Assembly: GCA_934096015.1 (NCBI GenBank) | Contig: CAKOLD010000029.1 | Coordinates: 1 to 11,314 of the forward strand | Reading direction: 5' to 3' | Length of the DNA stretch: 11,314 bases | Source: an uncultured Bacilli bacterium | GTDB lineage: Bacteria; Bacillota_I; Bacilli_A; RF39; UBA660 | Part shown: positions 1-5,571 of the stretch, in pieces | How positions within the stretch are numbered: the stretch's first letter is position 1 | How the letters are laid out: each line of letters starts with the position of its first letter | Made by a program: the position numbers and the translations under genes | The notes under the pieces: generated by a model | Told to the model about the DNA's origin: nothing | The model's database searches: none | What the model saw: the letters and a program-made list of their open reading frames with translations, nothing else

Positions 1-1
1 A

Positions 2-11
2 CCCCCCCCCC
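2..11. other. Terminal C homopolymer, probable sequencing artefact
   Basis: Ten C in a row lie at the extreme left end of a sequence that is otherwise strongly AT-rich. Read outward from the contig this is a G run, the same orientation as the 30-base G run at the right end. Two-colour Illumina chemistry calls G when there is no signal, so outward poly-G at both ends is best explained as unremoved read tails built into an assembled contig. It should not be read as genomic sequence. Confidence 0.75.
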
Positions 12-22
12 TGTCAAGCACT

Positions 23-43
23 AAAAAAAGACTATAAAAGTCT
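23..43 (-). terminator. Weak intrinsic terminator of the EIIB-like gene
   Basis: On the minus strand a 5-bp stem (AGACT/AGTCT) with a 5-nt loop is followed directly by seven T. The 5' arm overlaps the TAG stop codon of the EIIB-like gene. The position and T-run suit a Rho-independent terminator, but the stem is short and half A-T, so it may leak. Confidence 0.5.
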
Positions 44-353
44 ATCTTATTTCATTAATATATTTTTTTAATTGTCTAGCATTAGGCCCGAAAACAATTT
101 TTAATTGATTATCAATTTCTACGATTCCTTGAGCACCTAGCTTTTGTATAGCATCTTTGTCTACTTTAGTAACGTCTCTTAAAGTAACTTTAAAACGAGA
201 CATATTTACTTCTGCATCTAGGATGTTTTCCTTTCCTCCCAAGTATGTTACTAATTTGTTTATTTCTAGATTAAAATTCTTTTTATTTAGTTTAACAATA
301 ATTAAAGATATAATTGCTAATACTATAAAAATAATTAAATATTGCCACCACAT
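42..353 (-). CDS. Membrane-anchored EIIB-like (PTS glucose family) protein without the phospho-cysteine
   Basis: This is a 103-residue protein. Residues about 3-21 form one hydrophobic segment (MWWQYLIIFIVLAIISL), followed by a basic stretch. From about residue 29 it reads as a single EIIB domain of the glucose/sucrose PTS family: LGGKENI, then the loop that normally carries the phosphorylated Cys in a C-[IV]-T-R context, then KVD and the LGAQGIVE segment. Aligned on that loop (ENI...NMSRFKV), the Cys position is Asn50, while the Arg three residues later is kept, so phosphotransfer from EIIA is not expected. No EIIA or EIIC gene is nearby. The ATG at 353 is preferred over an in-frame GTG at 362 because AGGTGA lies 5 nt upstream of the ATG and overlaps the GTG. 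A sensory or structural role is inference; the fold assignment is fairly firm. Confidence 0.8.
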   Translation of the reverse strand: MWWQYLIIFIVLAIISLIIVKLNKKNFNLEINKLVTYLGGKENILDAEVNMSRFKVTLRDVTKVDKDAIQKLGAQGIVEIDNQLKIVFGPNARQLKKYINEIR

Positions 354-413
354 GGTTATCACCTCTTATATATTATATTTTAATTATACTATAAATTATT
401 TAAAAATAAAATC

Positions 414-440
414 ACTAAATTAACAAAAATACATAAAATA
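414..440 (+). promoter_or_regulatory. Candidate sigmaK/sigmaE-type promoter of the coat gene
   Basis: The sequence AC at 414-415, 16 bases, then CATAAAATA at 432-440 fits the B. subtilis sigmaK pattern (AC, 16-17 bp, CATANNNTA), whose -10 also resembles that of sigmaE. The predicted start site near 447 leaves a leader of about 25 nt that contains the ribosome site AAGGGGTGA (456-464). The downstream gene is a coat protein, which is normally a mother-cell sigma target. The region is so AT-rich that chance matches are possible. Confidence 0.4.
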
Positions 441-471
441 TATTGAGTATATATGAAGGGGTGAATAATAT

Positions 472-927
472 ATGTGTAATAAAAATGAAACAGAAGGTAA
501 TTGTATTGCTGAAATTTTAAAGGTAATATTAATACTTCAACAAAATGCTTGCCCAGAAAGTTGTTTAGACTCTTGTGATAGACCAATGCTTGGTGGTGGA
601 CCTAATTGTTTAGTATGCAACACTAGACCTGTAATGATTTATACTTGTTGTGGTAATGGTGTACCATGGAGTATGCCTATAACTAAAGATTCAACTACAG
701 TATGTTCTAATCCACAATCAAATAGTTGCCTTGCTGAATGTTCAAGTGTATTTAGAGTCGAAAAACTAGACGGAAATTGTTGTACATTTAGAGTTCTTGC
801 ACCAAATCCAGAGGATAGCTGCTGTAATAGTATACCTTATATTGCTACTAATAGTTTCTTTACAATGGATTTAAGTTGTTGTTGTGTAATTAAGTGTTTA
901 AATGACACTTATGTAGAATGTGTATAA
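472..927 (+). CDS. cotZ: Spore coat / exosporium protein, CotY/CotZ family
   Basis: This is a 151-residue protein with 21 cysteines (14%), many paired or tripled (CC at 59-60, 103-104 and 117-118; CCC at 136-138). CotY/CotZ landmarks are visible: an N-terminal short helix with a C-x7-8-hydrophobic pattern, then CPESC, a central FRVEKLDGNCCTFRVL block (94-109) and a terminal MDLSCCCVIKCL block (132-143). In B. subtilis and B. cereus these proteins cross-link through disulfides into the outer coat crust or exosporium; CotY and CotZ cannot be separated here. The length is close to the usual 150-160. There is no signal peptide, as expected for mother-cell cytoplasmic assembly. The start is supported by AAGGGGTGA 7 nt upstream. 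The gene stands alone behind a sigmaK-like promoter and ends at a strong hairpin. The family call is confident; whether this organism sporulates is not shown by one gene. Confidence 0.88.
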   Translation: MCNKNETEGNCIAEILKVILILQQNACPESCLDSCDRPMLGGGPNCLVCNTRPVMIYTCCGNGVPWSMPITKDSTTVCSNPQSNSCLAECSSVFRVEKLDGNCCTFRVLAPNPEDSCCNSIPYIATNSFFTMDLSCCCVIKCLNDTYVECV

Positions 928-936
928 TGATTTATT

Positions 937-963
937 AAAAAACGAGTTTGCTACTCGTTTTTT
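937..963. terminator. Bidirectional intrinsic terminator between convergent genes
   Basis: A perfect 11-bp inverted repeat has the core ACGAGT/ACTCGT and a TTGCT loop. It is flanked by six A on the left and six T on the right, so each strand sees a GC-containing hairpin ending in U. It lies 10 nt after the coat gene and just past the stop of the convergent Sel1-repeat gene, so it can serve both. Confidence 0.9.
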
Positions 964-968
964 GTTTG

Positions 969-2486
969 TTAAATATTTAAATTAATCTCTTTTTTTATAT
1001 TATTTAAATTGTCTTCAACTTTCTTTTTTATGTTTTGATTATACATTTTATTATTTTCTAATATTCTTTTTAGAGAATTAATTTCTTCTAATAAAGAATT
1101 ATTGGGTTTTTCTTTATATTGTAAAGTTTTAATTATTAACAAGTCTATTTGAGCTTCTATAATTCCGTGATTGCTAGCAATTGTATAGTGTTTTAAAGCT
1201 AATTCTTGATTCTTTTCTATATTTGCTGAGATATTACCTTGTAAATAATAGTATTTTGCTAGATTATAATGAGCATAAAAATTTCTATTTTTTATAGGAG
1301 AAGATATTGCAGTCATATATAATTTATAAGCTTTTAATTCGTCTTTTTTGACATGTTTACCTAATCTATAGAATTCTGCTACTTTATTACAAGCCCAAGA
1401 TTCTTGATAGTTAGCACTTTCTTGATAGTATTCTAAAGCTTTATGATATTGTTTTTGATTTTCATAATATTTTCCTAAATTATTACTAGCATACACATAT
1501 TTTTTTTCTTTAGCTTCTTCAAAGTATTTTAAAGCTAAGTTTATATTTTGTTCTTTATATTTTCCTTCTAAATATAATTGTCCTAAAAGGTTTAAAGAAG
1601 CAGCATTTCCAAGTTTAATAGCTTTTTCTAAATTTACTAAAGCATAATTAATATCGTCTTTATTTGCGTTAACAAAACCTTTTAATATGATATATGCTAT
1701 TAAGTAACAAGCTGAAGGGTGGTTTTTTTCTGAAGAAATTTTAAAATATTTTAAACTTTCATAGTATCTAGGATATCCTTCTATTTCTCCTTTAAATTCT
1801 AACAAACCGAGTTCATAACAAGCATAAGCATTATTTTCTTTGGCAAGGTTATATAAATTGTATGTAAAATTTATACCTTCTTTTAATTGTAAATTAAGAA
1901 ATTTTTCTAACTCATAAGGACTTATGGTTGTATTATTAAGTATTTTTTCTATAACTTCCTTATTATCCCCTATTTCATATATTGGTTGCTTATTTTCTAA
2001 TACAATATAGAATATAACATTCACAATTAATTCATAAAGATTATTATCATCAAAATAATTATTAAGTTTATTTAAATAATCAATGTTTAAATTTTTATCT
2101 TCTTTTGCTAAATTAATTAATTTTATAGATAATTCTTTTAATTTTTTATTAGTATTAATATAGATTAATTTATCAGTAATATCATAAATATTTCCTGATA
2201 GTATATTACATATTTCTATCACTTTATCACATAATATTAATTTATTTTTAGTAATTTTTTTTTGATAATTTAAATATATTTGTTTATAATCACTATTTAT
2301 ACTTCTTAAACCGGTACAATAGTTATTGATTGTAGAAGGGTTTATAGATTCTTTATTAAAAAGTATACAACATACTTCTACTTGGTTGGAATTATGCTTA
2401 TTAATTGCAGTTTCTTTTACTATATTACAGAAATTACCTAAAGATAGGACATTTTTACCTGTATTCATTTTTATTATTTTTTTCAT
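969..2486 (-). CDS. Sel1/TPR-like repeat protein with a novel N-terminal domain
   Basis: This is a 505-residue cytoplasmic protein without signal or membrane segments. Residues about 220-450 contain a run of helical Sel1-type repeats: ACYELGLLEFKG, ACYLIAYIILKG, SLNLLGQLYLEGKYKEQN, ASNNLGKYYENQKQ, ACNKVAEFYRLGK and AHYNLAKYYYLQGN, each followed by an ALKYFEEA-like second helix. Such repeats normally make a protein-binding superhelix. Residues 15-75 are different, with a compact Cys-containing segment ending STINNYCTGLRSINSDYKQIY that looks helix-turn-helix-like but matches no family I can name. The C-terminus is a charged, coiled-coil-like tail. An ATG at 2486 is chosen because GTGAT precedes it by 4 nt; an ATG at 2492 or a GTG at 2495 would add 2 or 3 residues. 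The promoter overlaps a palindrome, suggesting autoregulation. The Sel1 call is firm; the function is unknown. Confidence 0.8.
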   Translation of the reverse strand: MKKIIKMNTGKNVLSLGNFCNIVKETAINKHNSNQVEVCCILFNKESINPSTINNYCTGLRSINSDYKQIYLNYQKKITKNKLILCDKVIEICNILSGNIYDITDKLIYINTNKKLKELSIKLINLAKEDKNLNIDYLNKLNNYFDDNNLYELIVNVIFYIVLENKQPIYEIGDNKEVIEKILNNTTISPYELEKFLNLQLKEGINFTYNLYNLAKENNAYACYELGLLEFKGEIEGYPRYYESLKYFKISSEKNHPSACYLIAYIILKGFVNANKDDINYALVNLEKAIKLGNAASLNLLGQLYLEGKYKEQNINLALKYFEEAKEKKYVYASNNLGKYYENQKQYHKALEYYQESANYQESWACNKVAEFYRLGKHVKKDELKAYKLYMTAISSPIKNRNFYAHYNLAKYYYLQGNISANIEKNQELALKHYTIASNHGIIEAQIDLLIIKTLQYKEKPNNSLLEEINSLKRILENNKMYNQNIKKKVEDNLNNIKKEINLNI

Positions 2487-2502
2487 AAACATCACGGTTA
2501 TT

Positions 2503-2508
2503 ATTATA
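2503..2508 (-). promoter_or_regulatory. Extended -10 of the Sel1-repeat gene
   Basis: On the minus strand TGTTATAAT gives a TG-n-TATAAT extended -10. No good -35 lies 17 bp upstream, which is acceptable for an extended -10. The predicted start at about 2496 leaves a leader of only about 10 nt to the ATG at 2486, so translation may begin on a nearly leaderless message. The TG of the -10 belongs to the adjoining palindrome. Confidence 0.6.
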
Positions 2509-2557
2509 ACACAATTGTGTATTTTGTGTGTATTTTTTTATTTTGTGTGAATACACA
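2509..2557. promoter_or_regulatory. Operator-like palindrome and TTGTGT boxes in a divergent spacer
   Basis: ACACAATTGTGT (2509-2520) is a perfect 12-bp palindrome abutting the minus-strand -10. TATTTTGTGTG occurs at 2520-2530 and again at 2539-2549, a 19-bp period (nearly two helical turns). TGTGT at 2544-2548 pairs with ACACA at 2553-2557 across GAAT. The ordered, evenly spaced half sites between two divergent genes look like binding sites for a dimeric repressor or activator. No regulator gene for it is obvious in the window. Confidence 0.5.
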
Positions 2558-2584
2558 TATTAATTATTTTTGTTAAAGTTGTAA

Positions 2585-2605
2585 TACAATGTTATTAAAG
2601 GAGTG
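2585..2605 (+). promoter_or_regulatory. -10 element and ribosome site of the symporter gene
   Basis: TACAAT at 2585-2590 is a plausible -10, though I see no convincing -35 at 16-18 bp. AAAGGAGTG (2597-2605), 5 nt before the ATG, is a strong ribosome binding site and fixes the start at 2611. Confidence 0.45.
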
Positions 2606-2610
2606 AAAAA

Positions 2611-3831
2611 ATGAAAAAAATTTGGAATACTTATCGTCAAAGTATTATTTTGATTGGTAGTGTTATTATTGGAGGATTGGCTGGTATTATTTTTAAAGAT
2701 AAAGTGAGTATTGTTGCTCCACTTGGAGATTTATTTTTAAATTTATTATTAGTAATTATTGTTCCATTAGTGTTTTTAACTATTTCTACTTCTATTGGTA
2801 GAATAAAAGATACTAAAAAGATTGGTAAAATATTGGTTAATATTTTAGTTGTATTTTTAGGAATGAGTTTAATAAGCTTATTTATTGGATTTGGAGTTTC
2901 TAAAACAGTTAATTTAGTTAATAAAAAAGATAGTGAGAAAATAACTCAATTATTTGATACTAGTAGTGAAGAAGTTAGTGATATGAATTTACTTGAAAGA
3001 ACTGTTACTGCTATTAGTGTTAGTGATTTCTCTTTATTGTTAACTCGTGATAATTTATTAGGATTAATGGTATTTTCTATAATAATTGGTATCGCTCTTA
3101 GTAAATGTGGTAAAGAGGGAAATAAGGCTTTAGAATTATTAGAATCTCTTAATGCTGTTGTTATGAAATACATTGATTTAATTATGTATTATGCTCCAAT
3201 TGGACTTGCTTGTTATTTTGCTAATTTGGTTGGTACACTTGGTTCTAGCATAACAATCGGATTTTTAAAGACTTTTATTATGAACATCGTTGCTTGTGCT
3301 ATAGTATTTTTAGGTGTTTATCCTCTATTAGTTCTTGCAACACGTGGCAAAAAGGGATTAAAAGAATATTGGAAACATATTTTACCTCCAACTTTTACAG
3401 CATTAGGAACATGTTCTTCTGCAGCTTGTATACCTGTTAATAATAAGGCTTGCAAAAACATGGGATTAGATGATGTTGTTGTGGATACTACTATTCCTTT
3501 AGGAAGCAGTTTTCACAAAGATGGATCTATAATTGGTAGTGTATTTAAGATTATGTTTTTAGTAAGCTTATTTAATTCTAACGCTAGTGTATTTACTATT
3601 TTATTAGTAGCTTTAGTAGCAACATTACTTATAAGTGCTGTTCCAATTGGTGGCGGAACAATTTCAGAAACATTTATTATATCAATGTTAGGATTCCCTA
3701 TTGCAGCACTTCCTATATTAACAATCATTGCGACAATAATTGATGCACCAGCAACATTATTAAATGCTGTTGGAGATATACCAGCTGCTAATATAGTTCA
3801 AAAATTATTGAATAAGAAATCTAAAAAATAA
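2611..3831 (+). CDS. Dicarboxylate/amino acid:cation symporter (DAACS family) with atypical binding site
   Basis: This is a 406-residue polytopic membrane protein, about the usual family length, with the GltPh/SstT architecture. Hydrophobic helices start at residue 11. Hairpin 1 carries the Ser-rich CSSAAC (268-273) and TM7 the DGS motif. Hairpin 2 carries VPIGGGTISETF (344-355), and TM8 ends DAPATLLNAVGD (378-389). Compared with GltPh, the TM7 NMDGT is HKDGS (302-306), placing Lys303 at the usual sodium-coordinating Met. The TM8 Arg that binds the substrate side-chain carboxylate is Ala381, while the Asp, Thr, Asn and final Asp of that motif are kept. This argues against an ordinary glutamate/aspartate transporter with standard sodium coupling. 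A neutral amino acid or other substrate, or different coupling, is inference. It is the only plus-strand gene near here and is divergent from the Sel1-repeat gene. Confidence 0.85.
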   Translation: MKKIWNTYRQSIILIGSVIIGGLAGIIFKDKVSIVAPLGDLFLNLLLVIIVPLVFLTISTSIGRIKDTKKIGKILVNILVVFLGMSLISLFIGFGVSKTVNLVNKKDSEKITQLFDTSSEEVSDMNLLERTVTAISVSDFSLLLTRDNLLGLMVFSIIIGIALSKCGKEGNKALELLESLNAVVMKYIDLIMYYAPIGLACYFANLVGTLGSSITIGFLKTFIMNIVACAIVFLGVYPLLVLATRGKKGLKEYWKHILPPTFTALGTCSSAACIPVNNKACKNMGLDDVVVDTTIPLGSSFHKDGSIIGSVFKIMFLVSLFNSNASVFTILLVALVATLLISAVPIGGGTISETFIISMLGFPIAALPILTIIATIIDAPATLLNAVGDIPAANIVQKLLNKKSKK

Positions 3832-3862
3832 AACTGTATTTAATTGAACTTTTCAATAGAAA

Positions 3863-4207
3863 GTAGACACAAAAAATATTTATTTAAACCCTAGTTGAGT
3901 TATGTGAAATGCACTCCTTAGAGTAAGCATCAATGTAATCAATTGGGGTTTTATAATTTAGTGCATATTTAGGTCTTAAATTGAGGAATATACCGCACCT
4001 TGATCTATAGAGAAAAGTGTTTCAAGGTTTTATATCCTCTTTTTATTTTTTGAATACTTATATAATTGATAATCTTTTTTTATTAAAGACTTTTCACCAT
4101 TTTTATTCTTTTGACTAATATCTATTTGGTTCTTTTCTTATTTTTGTCATATTTTTACCTCCATTTTTATTATAATAAAAAATGTAGACCTTTTTTTATT
4201 TGTCTAC
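3863..4207 (-). mobile_element. Internally deleted IS3-like insertion sequence remnant
   Basis: Both ends carry the inverted terminal sequence GTAGACA (left GTAGACACAAAAAATA at 3863-3878; right, read inward from 4207, GTAGACAAATAAAAAA). Inside, the minus strand keeps pieces of a transposase. At the right is GGAGGT (4157-4162) with an ATG at 4150 opening MTKIRKEPNRY, then a stop. In the middle is SIDQGAVYSS (DQG at 3997-4005), resembling the second acidic motif HSDQG-x-Y of IS3-family DDE integrases. At the left is NLRPKYALNYKTPIDYIDAY (3922-3981), the typical RP-x-x-ALNYKTP C-terminus. An intact element would be over 1 kb, so most of the catalytic core is deleted. No matching target duplication is evident. 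The family is inferred from motifs. Confidence 0.65.
3884..4150 (-). pseudogene. Transposase (IS3/IS150-type OrfB-like) pseudogene
   Basis: Fragments of one transposase survive in the right order but in different frames. They are an N-terminal start with its own ribosome site (4115-4150), a Lys/Asn-rich stretch with several stops, a DQGAVY block at about 3990-4005, and an in-frame tail of about 38 codons that ends with TAA at 3884-3886. The frame changes just after VYSS, where a deletion has joined the catalytic D motif to the C-terminal RPKYALNYKTP region. The first Asp and the Glu of the DDE triad are missing. No active product is possible. Confidence 0.6.
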
Positions 4208-4211
4208 ATTT
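4180..4211. repeat. 10-bp inverted repeat at the IS right end
   Basis: AAATGTAGAC (4180-4189) and its exact complement GTCTACATTT (4202-4211) are separated by 12 T-rich bases. The outer arm holds the terminal inverted repeat of the IS remnant and the inner arm a second copy, GTAGACC. It may be a subterminal transposase site or the scar of a second insertion end. Confidence 0.6.
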
Positions 4212-4402
4212 ATCTTACAACTTCTACTTTTGTGTAAGTCTTTTTTATTAAAACCAATCGCTTATATTTTGTCCATCTATATAATTTAAGATTTTAACAT
4301 TATATTCTTGCTCTGGAATTATTTTGAAAACACAAATATTTTTTTTACAAGAGATTCAGCTTTTTTTAGTGTTTTTGGTTACTGTTCATTATAACCATTT
4401 TT
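4208..4402. other. Spacer with a possible plus-strand hairpin and decayed coding sequence
   Basis: This stretch holds no intact gene. CTTACA (4214-4219) and TGTAAG (4233-4238), followed by TCTTTTTT, could be a weak plus-strand terminator. On the minus strand a 35-codon open stretch ending with TAA near 4250 reads FKIIPEQEYNVKILNYIDG and then QNISDWF. A run of eight A separates it from a second open stretch in another frame. This may be the tail of a decayed gene, but the evidence is only that the peptide looks non-random. Confidence 0.3.
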
Positions 4403-5509
4403 CTATTTTTCAATATACCCACTTGTCTTCTCGGTATACATTTCTTCGGATATTGATTTATATTCATTACCATCGTAATCATCAGTAAATCCATTGTAGG
4501 CTTTATATATTTCCCCTGTATCTGTATTATAAACTCTTTCATAACCAAGTGTAGCGTCACTTTGTTTTTGACTCATAATATCGTAAGCTTTTTGACGAGT
4601 TTCCCAAGCACTCATATAAGAGTTAAAAGCTTGTTGCATTTGAGCACTTAATTCTAAGGCTTTTTTAGTTTGAGCATTGCCATCATCAATTGTCTTTTTA
4701 ACATAACTTTCTTTAAAATTAATAGAATTTATTGAATTCAATAGTAAGTCTTTATAGTCAATAAATTTATCTTTTTCAGAAGTAATACTCATAATGTTAT
4801 ATACCATATAGTATGATGTATCAATACCTCCCATGTTATAGTCTCCAAAATTAACAACGCTGGCCATAAACATACCTTCAGCATCTTCTTGTTTTTCATC
4901 TTTGAATGTTGCTCTAATTATTTTGTCATCAAGTGCCACTGATTTAAAAGAACTATTTGCAGCAGTTTCTTCTACTATATTAAAATTATTTATTGTAGGA
5001 AATGATACATTATTATAAGTGCTATCTATTCCTTTTAGGAAAGTGATTACGTCATTAAATTTTGTAAAAAATTCTTTTACGGTAGGTTCTGTTAATACTA
5101 CAGCAGTTGTAAATGGTTTATAGGTTTCAGTATTTCCTGCTAAAGAAGCATAATTTTTCCAATACTTTAAACTTGCTTCGCTTTTTAAAAATGGTTGAAT
5201 TTTTAACATAAGAAATATTTTATTTCTAGTATTATTAGTATCATATATACTAATTGCATAATACATCCCAGTACCAGCTGAAGTAACGGTCCATCCAGCT
5301 GGTTTTTTCATAGTAAGTTCATCATTTTCAAAATCTTCTAACTTAATATCACTTATTTCATTTTTTACTAGTTTAACTTGATTATTTTTAACTTTTATTG
5401 TCTTATCCTCTGTGGCATTTTTATTGGTGTTTACTTTTTTTAAAACGGCTCCGCCTAATACTATTAATACTGCTATTACTATTATTAATATATTTTTATT
5501 TATTTTCAT
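4403..5509 (-). CDS. Signal-anchored extracellular protein of unknown function
   Basis: This is a 368-residue protein. A short basic start and a hydrophobic segment (residues 7-23, ILIIVIAVLIVLGGAVL) have no lipobox Cys and no clear cleavage site, so it is probably an N-terminally anchored, outward-facing protein. The N-terminal globular part (about 50-265) contains MKKPAGWTV, YYAISIYD and FLMLKIQPFLKSEAS, which suggest a beta-rich domain seen in uncharacterised Firmicutes secreted proteins. Residues 270-320 form an amphipathic helix rich in Gln, Ala and Lys. The tail, LGYERVYNTDTGEIYKAYNG to SGYIEK, is a compact Tyr/Gly/Asp-rich module. AGGAG 6 nt before the ATG fixes the start, and a TTGTAA-N17-TATAAT promoter lies just upstream. 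No catalytic motif was recognised, so no function is proposed. Confidence 0.8.
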   Translation of the reverse strand: MKINKNILIIVIAVLIVLGGAVLKKVNTNKNATEDKTIKVKNNQVKLVKNEISDIKLEDFENDELTMKKPAGWTVTSAGTGMYYAISIYDTNNTRNKIFLMLKIQPFLKSEASLKYWKNYASLAGNTETYKPFTTAVVLTEPTVKEFFTKFNDVITFLKGIDSTYNNVSFPTINNFNIVEETAANSSFKSVALDDKIIRATFKDEKQEDAEGMFMASVVNFGDYNMGGIDTSYYMVYNIMSITSEKDKFIDYKDLLLNSINSINFKESYVKKTIDDGNAQTKKALELSAQMQQAFNSYMSAWETRQKAYDIMSQKQSDATLGYERVYNTDTGEIYKAYNGFTDDYDGNEYKSISEEMYTEKTSGYIEK

Positions 5510-5533
5510 TTTGATCTCCTTTATCCTATATTA

Positions 5534-5562
5534 ATTATATATTAAATATTATGGTTTTACAA
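5534..5562 (-). promoter_or_regulatory. SigmaA-type promoter of the signal-anchored protein gene
   Basis: On the minus strand TTGTAA (5557-5562) and a perfect TATAAT (5534-5539) are separated by exactly 17 bp. The predicted start near 5527 leaves about 18 nt that contain AGGAGATC ahead of the ATG at 5509. It lies between the stop of the glycosylase gene and this gene, so this gene can be transcribed on its own. Confidence 0.7.
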
Positions 5563-5571
5563 TTATAATAG

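Noticed and set aside
157..423. Plus-strand frame opposite the EIIB-like gene
   Set aside because: It is the antisense shadow of a gene with clear domain signature and ribosome site; the translation is low-complexity and runs into the divergent promoter region.
389..586. Minus-strand frame across the coat-gene promoter
   Set aside because: It overlaps the start of the coat gene on the other strand, is rich in Tyr/Ile/Phe as expected from AT-rich noncoding DNA, and has no ribosome site.
3843..3857. ATTGAA-CTT-TTCAAT hairpin after the symporter gene as a terminator
   Set aside because: The stem is 6 bp, mostly A-T, with a 3-nt loop and no T-run after it, so it does not meet the usual criteria.
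4366..4560. Minus-strand 64-codon frame overlapping the end of the signal-anchored protein gene
   Set aside because: It is a frame-shifted overlap of the end of a better supported gene, Met/Ile/Lys-rich and without family likeness.
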